From assembly GCA_030533445.1 (NCBI GenBank), contig CM060070.1, forward strand, positions 28,978,501-29,042,500: 64,000 nt of DNA, in the 5' to 3' direction. The translations under genes and the position numbers were made by a program. The notes beneath the pieces are model-generated. The model made no database searches, was not told the origin of the DNA, and saw only the letters and a program-made list of their open reading frames with translations. This stretch comes from Cyprinodon diabolis. Taxonomy: Eukaryota; Chordata; Actinopteri; Cyprinodontiformes; Cyprinodontidae. Shown piece by piece: positions 1-13,339 of this stretch (positions are counted from its first letter, which is position 1; each line of letters opens with the position of its first letter).

Positions 1-2650
1 AATCTCCTTCCTCTACCAGAGTGGTTTTGTTTCCAGGCCGATTTTGACTTAAGGACACAATTCCCTCTAGCTTCTTTAAACTGTTCCATGATTAGTAGAA
101 GGAGAAATAGAGATGTAGAAATGGAGAAAGGGAGGTGTAGACATTGTTAATGTAAAGAGCATGATCACTGTTGTGCTTTTGTGTGTGTGCGTCTGTGGGC
201 TATTCAGGCTGCTGCGCATAGATCATGTTTCTATGTGGGGACTCATTTCCATCAAGGTGAGTCACTACCTTTGTTCTACACTAATCTATATAACATTATT
301 CCTTACTATAAACACAGTAAAGGGTTTATACCCCAACCATCTAAACCAAAGCTAGTTGGTGCTGTAATTGTTCAGGGATCTGAAAATGCTGTAAGTAAGA
401 TCCTACTGGTATAGAATGGACAAATACAGGAATTACACTATAGATCTAGATTATAGCTTGACTAGGAAGTTCAGAGCGTTTAGATGCACTGGACTAAGAA
501 CATATTTTAATCTACTTTAACAGTTGGAAATAGGCTTGTGTTTGAAAGGGTTTTATTTTTACAACACTGAACATAGATGAATAGCTTGATACAAAGCTGC
601 AAAGCAACAGAGTATCAAAATGACTGAGATCCATCTCCAAACTCTGTTTCCTGCATGTTCCCCCGCATTGCCAGTAAAAGTTGCGTACCAATATCAAATT
701 GGTGATTTGGTGCCTCAAGTCCAGTAGTCCCATGCTAGGTATGAATCACGGCAAGAGACCGCTGCCTTGTCACAGGGGCTACAGATCAATGATAATTACC
801 ATCATGACATGAGTACGCTTATTACTGAACAGGATCAGGGACAGGGGCCCGAGCAGTGGTGGCCGTAGGGGCCGATCGATAGTCCAGGAATAATGGCTCT
901 CTGGGGCCCTAGATTGGACTTTGCCACTAAACAAGCCATTACAGCCGCACGCATGACAGCTTAGGTCTAGATATGCGTCCTAACTCTCCTTCTCCTGAAG
1001 GCTTCTCTCTCGGAGCCCGCCTCTCTATGGCTCCCACATGCCTCAGTACTCAATCTTGTCATGCACTGTTATGGGCAGGCGAGACACATGCCTCTGGCTT
1101 TGAGACGTGTTAACCAGAAGTGAGTGATTAGGGGAAGCACGCTGCTAAAGCATAATATGCTCCTGTGCAACACACCGGAGAAAGGGGCCTTGCAGTGTGA
1201 CCTGATGATTGCCACTGAGCACTGAGATCAAGCACCGGTGCTGTACCTGCGCGTGTGTAAAGATACACAACTTCCACACAAACAAAACACACACACACAC
1301 ATTTACACAAGCAGACACATCAATGTGCATAAGCGCTGCTGATCCTTCTATGGAAGCTCTCGTCTTTCATCTTTGATTTTTTATTTTATTTTACATTTCC
1401 CTCCTCCAGATCCCTTGTTTTTTTTTTTCCCTCTATCCTTTTTTAATCCGGTCATACCTGTAATCGTGCTCTGCGACAGAAAACTTCAGAGAATCAATTA
1501 GTCCTCGCCTCATCCGGGAGCCAAGACGATTCCTCTCGACTTGAGCCGCAAACTCCTTCTATCAGGAGTCATTCTGCCTGCCTAACACCCAGACTCCTCT
1601 CTCCTGAGCCCGGATAGGTTTGACTCTAAGCCTCTAAAACGTTGACAACCCAAAGCGCCTTTTTCTCAGCAAGCCCTAACCGCCTGCCTCACCCCGGCAC
1701 CATCTCCTCTTTCCAACCATCACAGCTGCTAAATAAAGACTGATTTGTTTTCTCTCTGTTGCAGGCTTGTGATAATGATGCTTTGCTTCGTCGTTTCATC
1801 CACAATTAAATAAACAGTCCCATTTAAAATAATTTTTAGTGAGATACGACTGAGCCTCTATGATCCAAACCTTCTTTTGTATCAGAGAAGTTACCAACTA
1901 AAGAAGTGGCTTCAGGGACCTTTTAAATCTCACAAAGGAAGCTGCAAATCTCGGAGTATCCCGCAAACTACAGCAGGCCCTTCAGTTGAGTTTGGAAAAA
2001 ACAGAACATTGAGGGGTCAGATTTAATTCTCCGCCCCAGCCTTTTGTATTCAGATTAAAGACTAAGGAGGATTTGCAGCCGCCTGGAGTCTCTTGTTAAA
2101 AGATTGTGTTCTCCACTTAACCTGCAATTTACCTGTCACTTAAGCCTGCTGCAAAACTCATCCACATCTCTGAAGTGAAAGGAGCCATTATTTTCCTCGT
2201 TCCAGTGTGTGTGTGTTGGTGTGTGTATGTTTTTTCAGGGGGGGGGGGCTTAACTTTAGGAGAAACAAAAAGGATAGTTCAGAATGTATGAAAGGAAGTT
2301 GTTAAAACATCATAAGGAACTCAAAGTTTAGCTGCAACCCAATGGTGAACAAGTGTGATTTTGGGAAGCGGATCTCATTTAGATTGTAATTTCAGGCCAC
2401 GTCCGCATAGAGTCAAAGGTGGTGCATGCACAGAAAAGTTTGACCTAAAAAAGTCTGACTCAAGATAATCATATGAAGCCAGAGTTGCCATAATAACTGT
2501 TGATTTTTTCATTTCGCTGAAGGTGAAAATAAAAAACATATATATATAAACCACTGTGTTCATGTGTGACACAGTGAAAGTGTGAAAGGAAGAAAAGAAC
2601 AGCCTTACCAAATATGTTCTCCCATCAGTGGTTGTTTCCCACTGGTGAAC
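1..2650. other. Intergenic, no gene recognised
   Basis: No open reading frame here resembles a known protein, and the short ORFs lack codon structure or splice context. The stretch has moderate GC around 0.8-2.1 kb, with CT-rich segments, a short CA run (about 1287-1303), a GT-rich patch at 2205-2230 followed by a G run at 2239-2248, and a small TA run near 2540. The mixed, non-repetitive texture of 0.75-2.1 kb could be regulatory or UTR sequence of a gene to the left of the window. That cannot be decided from one sequence. Confidence 0.5.
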
Positions 2651-2671
2651 TTAGCCCCTTTGGGAAAAAAT

Positions 2672-3070
2672 AGCACCATTTACACTACCCCCTGAAAACC
2701 GATCCATGTCGGGTTCGGACCGAGCTTGAATCAGTTAACCGTGCTGAGCTCAGTTCCTTACGACCGTTTACACATCACACTAGCATGGTTCCTCGTCTCC
2801 TAGTGACGATCTATGGTACTACTGTTCTCTAGAGGGAAACAAGTAAATCAACATGGCCGCGCCCATAACATTCAGGAAGTTTGGTTATAATTGTGATATT
2901 TTGTTGTTGGCAGAGAGTCAGGTGAAGAAGGCAGCCTTCGGAGAATTTACTTGACAGAGTCAGCTTTTGGGAAGTGACTCAAAAAGCTGACTTGTACTAG
3001 TTTAGCACGGTTCGGTTGTGTCTGGCGCGGTTGTTGTTGCCTGTGGACTGGTCTGGTCTGATGGGGTAAA
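2672..3070. repeat. Possible short inverted-repeat (MITE-like) element
   Basis: The stretch begins with CCATTTAC and ends with its exact complement GTAAATGG, followed inwards by C-rich and G-rich tracts of opposite orientation. Inside are moderately GC-rich sequence and several CG dinucleotides that contrast with the AT-rich flanks. No clear target-site duplication is visible, so the element call is tentative and the class is unknown. Confidence 0.3.
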
Positions 3071-3074
3071 TGGA

Positions 3075-3330
3075 TTGTATTCATATATCCCCTTTGCAAG
3101 TCAGGGGACTCCAAAATGCTTAACACGACATTAACACATTAGCACATTCACACACACATGGAGGCAAGCTACATTGTAGCCACAGCTTCCCTGGGGCACA
3201 CTGATAAAAGCATGGCCGCTATGCTCAGGTGCCACGGGGGCCTCTGACCACCGTCAGCAGACTATGAGGGTGAAGTGTCTTGTTTAAGGACACCTCCACT
3301 GAGACTGACAGAGATAGGTTTAAAATGGTG
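3075..3330 (+). repeat. Teleost interspersed repeat fragment
   Basis: The text resembles a family common in fish genomes. It has a segment about sequence exceeding a size in 'ccctttgcaagtcagggg', a stretch listing 'cacattcacacacaca', and a downstream 'gaagtgtcttgtttaagg' motif close to the widespread 'aagtgtcttgctcaagga'. The similarity is recalled, not computed. The copy is diverged and its ends are not defined. Confidence 0.45.
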
Positions 3331-6300
3331 GTCATTCACTTATTCCCACTTTGGGAGCTGTTTTTAAATGTAATTGGTTTTATGATGGCTTTGTATGTAT
3401 GGGTCCTTATCTGACCAAGAAGCTCAATCATGCAACATTAACCGATTTAGCTGATAAGAAAATATTAACTCAACAATACTTAGTATGTGTTAGTTTTATA
3501 CAATTTTAACTAATGTTAAAACAATATTTTGTATGGCTTGACAAAGGCTAACAAGAATGATAAATGAAAAATAAATGAAAATAGAACTCAGATGGTGGTC
3601 TCGCCTAATTTGTCACAGTCTCTAAATCATACCAAAATTAACCTAAATTTAAAATGCTGTGCCAGCATTCAAATATTCAATCACTTTCTAAGCTAGGATA
3701 CTTCAGTATTATCATTGGAAAAAAAATGTAAAAACAGAATAGTAACAACTTTAAAAACTTATACTATTGATGGTATACAGGTTGTGCTGTACTATATATG
3801 AAGAGTCCTGGGTTATTTAAAGTAACTGATGAAAGAAGGGCAATGTTAAGATACAGCCAATAGAACAGCCAAAAGATGTTTACAGAATAATACTTTTTAC
3901 ATGTTCACTTCACACATGAACATTACTGGTGGGGATTCTATTTCCACTGTAATAGCTATCGATTAGGATTCCCTCAAATAAAAATCACTGAACTGATTAC
4001 CTACAATTCATCTAATTAGTGAACAGAAGAAATGAAGAAGCTGGTGTTAACTCTGGAGGAGCTGCACAGATCCAACACACATTCTATCCGCATGAAAATT
4101 ATTACCCTTTCCCTTCCCTTCAACTTTGACTTTTTATGGAACAGGGGCAGAAAAAAATCAATTGTTGAGAGAAAACCATAAGAAGTACAGATTAAAGTTA
4201 GCAGTGACTTATGTGAGTGACACAACAACCATTCTGAAGGAGGTTGTCTAGTAAGATTAGACCAAACTGCAATTTTTAGGCATGCAAGAAACACTCCACC
4301 CAGATAGCCATTCACACAACCCTAAACACATTGTTTTAGATGTTCAAAGCTGGTAGATACTTACCATAACAGACAAAGGGTAAAGAATGCAACCACTCAA
4401 AATAATTTGTGATTTTTGTTTAAAAAAAAGTCAGTTTTTTCTCCTGCTTTTACAATTACATGCTAATTTATGTTCATCTATTACATCAAAATCTGAATTT
4501 AATTACCTTGAGGTTTATGGCTATGTTATTCAATTTACACTTATAACCTTCTAACCTTATAACAGATTTGTTTGGGATACTTCAGAAAGCAATGGAAAAG
4601 AGATTTCCACTTAGGCGCACACACAAACACACAAGAGTTTTCTTCTAATAAACCAGAAATGACTTATGGACCAGTCGAACTCTTCTGATGGGGTTGAATT
4701 CACTATGTATTCTCTGGAGCGCTGTGAAAGAGATGCCCGCAGGGCACGGAGCCGAAACACACTGTAGAAACTTTATGGCTTGATTTGTATTGCGAACTTT
4801 GCTCATCTGCTCTGCTGAAAAAATTTTGCCACAGAAACCGCCTCGACCCTCCCCTGCAACACAATTTATCTGAAAGTGAGTGGGAGTGAATGAAAACTGC
4901 CCACATCACTCTGACCCAACTCATCCATTTCATCCTCTCCTGTGAGTCGTCTCGACCTCCACTGGACGGCTATAACGTCGCTCTAAATCTTCCTCCTGAA
5001 CAGAACTCAAGGGGTCCATGGCAGCAATAAAGTGACCCATTCGTTTTCAAAGGCTGGGCAAAAGGAGTAATAGAAGTAATGTGGAGACATTATCAGTCAC
5101 TCACTGGGTGCCAAAGCTTTATGAGTCACTCCTGCACATTAAAAAAAAGAGAAAAAGAAGGAAAGCATGTGGAGATGCCCACTAAACAGCCGCACTGCTC
5201 TTGATGGAGCTTTACTCGAGTCTTTGATATGTCCCCTAATCTCCACTAAACTACCCTTCTGGTTTTAACACCCTCACGCATTAGCCTATGTCTTAAAACT
5301 TAAGAGTTTATCGTTACGCACTAAATTTAGACGTCCTTACTTAAGACTTGGAAAGTGAGTAGAGACGGCATGCAAAACTGTAAACCTTTAAACATAACAA
5401 AGGAGCAGAAAATTGTCATTGTTTTAGAGTTTGGTGAGATTGAGCCATAAAGGATTTAAGAAGCAATCATCTGGATGGATGAGATACTGCAATTCTGTTT
5501 TTCGCCAGCTTGGAGACACGGATTTCCAAACGCAGTCCTTAGCAAAGATGAAAATGGGAAAGATGTTTATTTTTAGAAGATTTCCTATAGTCTTTTTTCT
5601 CGTATGTATTCTCCTTTATTGCTTTACCCCCTGTCTCTAGGAATTGCCTTTGGGAATCTAAAAAAAAATAAAATAAAAACACCTTTCCACCCACACACAT
5701 CAAGGCCATTCCCAGTAGACTTCTGTGTTAAATTCCAAACTTAAAACCCATTACAAAGCTATCAGCTCGCTCATAATGCTGCCTAACAACCTAATTTCCC
5801 TAAGTGTCAGTCCAAGCAGTCATTGTAGGGCCTGTCAGCTCCTGTCCGAGGGTGCCGGCCGCTCTGAGGGAACACCACCTCTACCTCTGCCACCACGGCG
5901 TCCTGGTCAGAAACAGGATAGAACGCTCAATCTCTGAAAATATGTCAAGGAAAAAGTGACTGGGGACACAGGGGGTAAGAGACTTTGGAATGAGACTGCC
6001 GGCTATTTCATTCACCATATCCACTCTATTAGTCAGAGCGGCACAGTCAATCAGGGCCCCCATTTTGATTCGACAGAAGTCAGAGGGGGAGAACTGGGAC
6101 ACAGGGAAATGGCAGACAGTCACGGCGTGGCTATTCCAGCTCAGCTCAAATCAGTTTGAGGAGTTGGTGTGTGTGTAAAATGGATTATTAACATATGGAT
6201 CAAAAACATCCTGGTCTGTCCTTGTTAACTGCGCAGGATGTGCAGAGCGGTGATACGGTTAGGAAGGTTGAAGTTGAATGGTGTGAGCGTTTGTGCAGGT

Positions 6301-9300
6301 CTGCTGTCTGCTCACCGTCTCCCCTCCAGGTGTCCCAGCGTACCTTTCTGTAAAATGATGTGGTAAATATGGAAAGTGACCCTTAGGCCACTAGGCGAGC
6401 CAAGACCCTCTTTAGGAGTGGATAATTGACTCCTTTTCCTCCTTGATAATTCATTGCTTGCATATGCCTGCTAATACATCAGCCGAAAACTTGCCCCGGC
6501 CCTCGTCTCCACCACCCAGAGGAACAGGCGGGTGAGACGAGAGTGAGCGCGGATGACAAATGGGAGCACTTCTAGATCCATGAATGAATTATGTCTTCTA
6601 AATACCTTGAGCAGAAGCAACTGTCAGGCGCCGTCTATACTAATCTGGGACAAAATATGACCGGCTCAGCATTAAAAGGGAGCGAGCGGGACTGCTAGAG
6701 AATGAGCCGAGAAATGAACGGGCAATCAGGCTATTAAAACGGGCTGTCTGATTCAGCTTTGGTGGACATTTGCACATTTATCATGAGGTGGAAATATCCC
6801 CCCCTTCTGTCAAAATAATTCATCCCCTTCTATACAAATATATTGGGATTATTCTAACAGGACAGAGATATCATTTGTTTTACAAGAGCAGAGTCAGCAC
6901 TCACACAGCAGTCATTAGGAATTAGATGGAGCTAGCTGCTGTTTGGAGGGACATTTTACCAAGCGATCAGAGGGATAAAATTAATAGGACTTCATTTTCA
7001 GTTCAGGGTTATCAAAATGCTTGCTGTACTTGGCAATAGAGGAGAAACAGAAAGACAAATGGCTGCACAAGATGACACATTTTTGTGCCAAAAACTTCAG
7101 TGTACAAAACACACTGGTTCACCAAGCTGGGGATGATTGTGCAGTGATAGTAGAGAGAAGGTAAAAGACTTGAGATAAAATCACCAGCTTTATCATAATG
7201 CATTGTTATATTGATTCTCTTGGATAATAATACAATGTTTGCTGATATCTTAAAAAAAGTATTTCATAATTTAATTTCAATTCAATTTACAGGCCTGCGA
7301 TCATTATGGTGTGGTAATATTTGCCCATCTAACAGTTATTTACATTGATATCAACTCAAAAAATTAATAAATATGATCTGACCATTTTATTACTGAGCTA
7401 AAAACAAGCATTGGGTATTTAAATTAAAAAACAGTTATCATAGTAACAGATTAATAGTTCAGTGTAATCCATTGCCTGTAAATTTCAACATAATTCATCT
7501 TATAAATTACTACTTTGATCAATTTTATGGGATTATTTATCATTTAATTGATGTAGATCAATGTGTTGTTATACCCCTATTAAGAACACTACATCTTTGT
7601 TAGCGTTCTGTTTCCGGGTTATCTGAGAATGTTGTGTAGGACCTTAAAGTATTGTATTTTTCTTCTAAGTGGGTCTATTTACTAGACCCACTTAATCCAG
7701 ATGTTAGTGGGTGAGAAGTATTGTGCACCTTGGACAGGTTGTCACTCTATCAAGGGGCAACATAAACACAGATTACTATGCATCTACAGTCTCACCTAAG
7801 TATCACCAAGGGAAGCACTGGTTTTAAACTTTAAGAGAAAGCAGATGTCCCCTTACAGCAATGAGTAAGCATCACATTTTAACCTTTTGTTGGGAGACAA
7901 TAACATAGGAATGAGATAACAGATTCATGTGTGGATTTTGAAATATGAAGTAGTTTAAAAAATTAACAGCAGAGATGCTAAAAGAAATTTATATTAATTG
8001 ATTTTTAGCAAGGCGGCCTTCACCATTGATGAGCTGCAGTGTTGGAAACTTAGTGTCTCATTATATTCAAAACAAATTCCGAGTAGATACTGTCCTTTTA
8101 AAAGTGAGCTTTAACAAATTTAGCTTTATACATATTTATTTATCATTGTCACTTTTAGTCTCCACTCTGATGATTCTCCTCTGCACTAAAGCAGCATCTA
8201 CAATTATATGTAGCACATGCACTTTGGGTGCATTAAGTTTCAACTTTAGGTTTAGTTAGTTGTTACTTTCCTTTTATGTACGTAAGAATTAGCAACTCCA
8301 CTAGTTAGTCTAAAAAGTTCAACAAATTAGAGAGAACACCATCATACAGGCTACTTGTTCACACTCTTTAAAAGTGAATATTGTTGCTGAGTGAAGGAGA
8401 CTCACTGGGCTTTTAGCACCAGAGATAAAAATAGATGTAGATAAAAATTAAAACTGTATTCTTAATGCCATATAAAGAGAGGGAGAGAACAAACCTTTCT
8501 TAGATAACAGTAAGGCTCAACAGAATACATTAGAGTTGGTCGTAGTTTTTCCTCTAAGCTTTCAAGTTTTTTTTTTGTTTTTTTTTGCTTTTAAATCATG
8601 GCAGATTTGGAAATGTTGGCATGACATCAACCTTGTGATGATTTTATCTTTGTTGTAAAACATCACATGATGTTACAATTGCCTGAATATAGATATTTAT
8701 AAATCAACACAACAGAAAAACTTAAAAAAAGAATACAACAATAAAACACAACAAAATATTGTCCCTTTGTCAGCATATTTTTCAGCACTAATTGAATTTG
8801 GTTAATATTGTGTTGGCAGTTTAAAGGTTAAGAAGAACTAAATGGTGGCGATAAAATTCAGATCTATGTGGCTTTATTCAAAGATATTTTTAAATGTAGA
8901 GATATTACTTTTAATTTATTATTATTAGTAAAATTGAATAAGGTGTGAAAAGCTTTTGGGTCCGATTAATTAATAAAGAACAACTTTCCTATTAAGAGTT
9001 TTAAAGTGGATGCAGCAACCTCCATATTGCCATTGCTCTAACTTATGTTTATTAAACAAATATTTACTTAAACTGAGATGGAGCAAAATGTATTATCTGT
9101 TCTGTATCATGAGAACCAAAAACAATCTGATCAAGCCTTAAACCCTACATGTATAAACAGCTGACAGATCAGACAAATTAGGGGGAACTAAACGCAGTCT
9201 ACTTGTCGCCTTAGATTAAGGAATAAAAACCAGGTTGTTCTGTGGTTTACTTTTTGCACTTTGATGGCAGATTTCATTTAGAGATGGTCTTCTCCATGGT

Positions 9301-9590
9301 TTCTGGGGTCAATGTGTGGACGGAAGGATAGTGGCAAAAACGTAAAGGAGATTGTGAGATAAGGCAAGATCTCCTCAATAAAAACATTGTCAATTCATGA
9401 TGAAATTGAACAGATTTTATAAATCAATAACAGACAAATTCTTCTTTTAGCTAATTCCTAGGTAAGACAGAAAAAGAAACAAATAAAAAAACATCTGAAT
9501 ATTGATGATTTGTGTTTGGTTTCTTGTTTTACCATTAAATAAGTTTTATTTCTTCCTACTCCCTCTTTGTTGTGTCTTACATATATTGTA
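3331..9590. other. Long intergenic stretch, possible conserved noncoding blocks
   Basis: No protein-coding exon is supported. Most of it is AT-rich. Two parts look different: roughly 4.7-5.3 kb and 5.7-7.0 kb are of balanced composition, free of obvious repeats and rich in homeodomain-like TAAT/ATTA cores between GC-richer segments, a texture common in developmental enhancers. The part around 7.69-7.79 kb resembles an old interspersed repeat ('ttggacaggttgtcactctatc'). Conservation cannot be judged here, so regulatory function is only an inference. Confidence 0.35.
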
Positions 9591-9591
9591 T

Positions 9592-9681
<90 letters not shown>

Positions 9682-9826
9682 TATATATCTATATCTATAT
9701 ATATCTATAGATATATATATGTATATATACATGTATATCTATATATATGTATATCTATATACATGTATATATACGCATATATATATGTATATATACGCAT
9801 ATATATACGTATATATACATATATAC

Positions 9827-9902
<76 letters not shown>

Positions 9903-9907
9903 TTATA

Positions 9908-9941
<34 letters not shown>

Positions 9942-9942
9942 T

Positions 9943-10034
<92 letters not shown>
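9591..10034. repeat. Long (TA)n microsatellite with interrupted core
   Basis: About 440 bp of alternating TA. Perfect tracts flank a central part (about 9679-9835) carrying interspersed CTATAT, GTATATAC and TATACGTATA variants. The long Tyr-Ile readings in every frame are artefacts of the dinucleotide repeat. Such arrays are self-complementary and length-polymorphic, and are often mis-sized in assemblies. Confidence 0.97.
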
Positions 10035-11424
10035 TCTTATTTTTATTGTTGGTGGATTACTATATTTGTGTTAACTTTTATGCATCTTTGAAATAATAAA
10101 AATAATAATAAAAAAAGAAATTAAACCTAAAAGTTAAATTATCAAACTGGGCGTCTCAACCATATTTTAGCTGAGCACGTTCTAAAATTTAATTTGCATT
10201 TCAAACTGAAAGATTTACCCAGTTTTTTTGTTTGTTTTTTTTTTGTTTTTTTTATTTCCTGGGCATTTATTTGTTTCACACGCAAAACAAACGTAGAAAA
10301 AAGCAAAACCAACGTTACTCCTATTAAAACCTGAAGAATGACACTGCTCTCTAGTGTCGACACAAAGTATTGCAACCAAAGAATCAAAGCAGCGCTTTTA
10401 AGTATAAAGATAAAGAACTTCCTATGTCCACAAATATGTATTAAAAAAAACGAATAATAAGATAAATTAAGTTTTTAAGCTTTTTAGCCAGTCATTCCAG
10501 TTCAAATTATGCAAATAATGCCAGTGAAACAAAATCTTTCAGGACATTTTGTCTATGGATAATCTGATAACGGTCCTCTTTTATCAGATGCATGTGGATA
10601 TAGTTCATTTTTGCTTGCTTAATAACTTTCTCTCTCTAATGGAGGCTGCTATAATAGAAAAAATAACCTCTGTGACAGCATCTTTGAATTACCAGGCTCC
10701 TGTTGCATATGTCTATTCAGCTTTGCAACAGCCTGATTACTGTTACATGCACATGTATTCACTTTATGGAAAAGGATCACTTAAAACAAAAGAGTTAAAT
10801 AAATCACAACAGTTTTATATGTTGTTCATATATCAGCAGGAAACTACTGGGAATGTTTTCAAATATCTTTTTTTAACCTGAAATAGAATATATACATTTG
10901 TTTTTGTTAATTTTTTAATGTAAAATCACTTTTCTGATTTGTTAAAAAAATATTATTGATACTGAGAAGAGTACTTTCCTCAATACATTAGCACTAATGA
11001 CATAAAAGTGAGCATCATCAGCTGATGATGCATACCAATTTGTTGTTTAAACCTCTCAAACATTATAAGAACAGTCAACAAACTAGTCTCACTTTTAAAA
11101 AGAGCTTTCTTCAAATGCGATTTTGATTTATGCACACCCTTTAAGGAACGTAAGGTCGCTGCTAGAGAAGTTGGCAGTTTACATGTTGCTACATCTCAGG
11201 AAAAAGATGGAAAGTTTGGTGGAAGGAAAAGCAGGTCAAATTGAAGTATTGTGGAGCTTCATGTGTTATTGACTGCAAATTAAATGTTTTAGGAAGAATT
11301 TCAAACAAAGATGTTTGATTTAGTTTAATTCTATGATCATGGTTATGATCCCCACCTAAACAATGGGAAACTATACAATATTGTACAGAGGAACATGACA
11401 GACATCAGAACTAAATGTTCTAAA
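10035..11424. other. AT-rich intergenic DNA, nothing recognised
   Basis: Low-GC sequence with homopolymer A and T runs. A 110-codon open frame at 10549-10881 has no recognisable domain and no convincing splice or initiation context, so it is not called. Confidence 0.5.
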
Positions 11425-11655
11425 GGGGGAGTAGCAGCCTACTGGTTAGGGCATAGAGCTTGAAATCCTGAGGTTCTGGGTTTGAGTTCCACTCATGGTC
11501 GCAACTCTGGGTCCCTGAGTACGACCCTTAACCACACACTGCTCCCCGGGCGCCCCACGATGGCAGCCCACTGCTTCCCAAGGGAATGGGTTAAATGCAG
11601 AGGTAAATTTCTCCACTGTTAAATCGATAAAGTTCAATTATTTATTTATCATTAT
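11425..11655 (+). mobile_element. tRNA-derived SINE, copy 1
   Basis: It begins with GGGGGAGTAGCAGCC and a tRNA-like head containing 'tggttagggcat' (A-box region) and 'gggtttgagttcc' (B-box region). The shared body 'ctctgggtccctgagtacga' and an AT-rich tail ending in 'atttatttatc' follow. Two other copies of the same family are in the window, at 40711-40938 (plus) and 61070-61295 (minus), which supports a dispersed family over a chance match. This copy has CpG-type decay, for example 'gagtacgaccc' where the others have 'gagcaagaccc'. Confidence 0.85.
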
Positions 11656-13339
11656 TGTTGAATTAAAGTACAAGTACAGTGAAAGCTGCTATCAAAGCAT
11701 TATGAGCTTTTTTAACTCCTTAGCAGTGCGAGGCTGATAACCTCCATGACACAAACTTCTGCTAAAAAAAATAATCTTTTTTTGTCTTGGAAAAACAAAA
11801 AACTGAAGTACTAAAATATATGCATTTTGTCTAATATTCATATTTACTGAAATACACCTGGGTATTTAGCTTGAAGTCAGCTGGATAATCAGCGTAATTG
11901 AAAGTAATTCCTCCCTTAAATAAACCCCAATGTGCCACCTCTCAGAGCAGCAGGACCTCATCTCTCACATCAGGTTGCCAAGACATGTCATCCTCTCCCT
12001 AAAAGACTCAAAAAACAGCAGGCAGCCCTGTCTTAAGGGATCACAGAGTTTGGCCTCCTGTGTTTGGGGACAGCATGTGTATAATGATGAGTAAACATGG
12101 CGCTCCTGTTGTTGCCCGCAGCTGTCGGGCTCGATGCCAAGTGATGGGCAACATGTTAAGAGGGAACTGTTTGCACGGTTGCTGCTGGTGTTTCTCAGAT
12201 AACAAATGAGTTTATCCTCACAACCTGCAGTTTTATGTAAACTGACCATTTTTATGGCTTCATGTCTATAAAAAACGTTGATGCACCCACAGCAGGGATC
12301 TTATTAAGGTTCCAAACATACACTGAGAATGTGTTCTTTTTTATTTTTCATATTCACATGACATATAAATAGTATAAATGGACTATTATCAGGTTTTACA
12401 CAGTTTGAAGGTTATATCACCTTATACAAGATGTAATGTGGAACAGTAAGAGAAACTATGTATTATCATGTGAAGTTTTAGTTAACGGTATCAGTGAGGC
12501 TTACAGAGCAACGTTTATCTCAATGGCGCTCAGATGGTCACACATTATTCTCCATCCTTATATACAGTGCAGCATCACAAACAGCAGTAAACCTACTGGA
12601 CACAAATAAGAAGTATTGAAGCACATTTAAACCAGGCAGGATAAACAAAAGCAAAACAAAGGGCAAGATTCTCTTTCTGTTGGAAGAGTGATAAGGTGTA
12701 TCTTAAAGCACAGCAATAAACGTGACAATATCCTGTAATAGAATAAGCAATCACAGGAGCTGCACCATGTTTCAGGCTACAGCGTGGTAGCCTTGAACAA
12801 AAACACACAATAGCGTGACAAGAAAGAGAAGAAAACATGTTAGCATTTAAGAAACTCAAACATACATCAGGGATGCTTCGTTGGCTCCGACCAGGAATCA
12901 CAAATTTAAAGCCTGAGAAAAATGTTTTTCATATATTAATAGAATACGTGAAAAAAAGGATTTACTATTTTCAGTCTATAAATTCACTTATTTAGAAAAA
13001 AAAATAAGATGAAGGTTAGAAACAAATATGTTGCTGCATGAACAATGATATCTCTTTAATCCCTCCTTTGGATTCAAAACTACTATATGATGGAGGCTGA
13101 ATTTCAAAAGCAGAATTGGTCAGTGTTAAATTCAGCTAGTGTGATTTTAAAGAAATCTGAAACTGCTTTGGCTAGGATGGACTTTAATTTGAGTATCTAT
13201 TGGGTTTTCCTATTTCTGATATGGGCCTTGGACTAATACACTATCCAGTGTCTTTTTTTTCTTTGTTTTGCAGATACTGTAGATGATCCAGCTGTGTCCT
13301 GTTAGTTGCATCCATCAGTCGGGTAGATACAGGTACATG
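11656..13339. other. Intergenic DNA, probably including the TMEM275-like 3' UTR
   Basis: No coding exon is supported. The part just below 13340 is probably 3' UTR of the minus-strand gene that ends there. The segment at about 11.94-12.25 kb is of balanced composition and non-repetitive, which could mean conservation, but nothing proves it. Confidence 0.4.

Noticed and set aside
9502..10091. Open frames of 114-190 codons on both strands
   Set aside because: They are translations of the TA repeat (Tyr-Ile repeats in every frame), not genes.
10549..10881. A 110-codon frame
   Set aside because: AT-rich sequence with no recognisable motif or promoter context.
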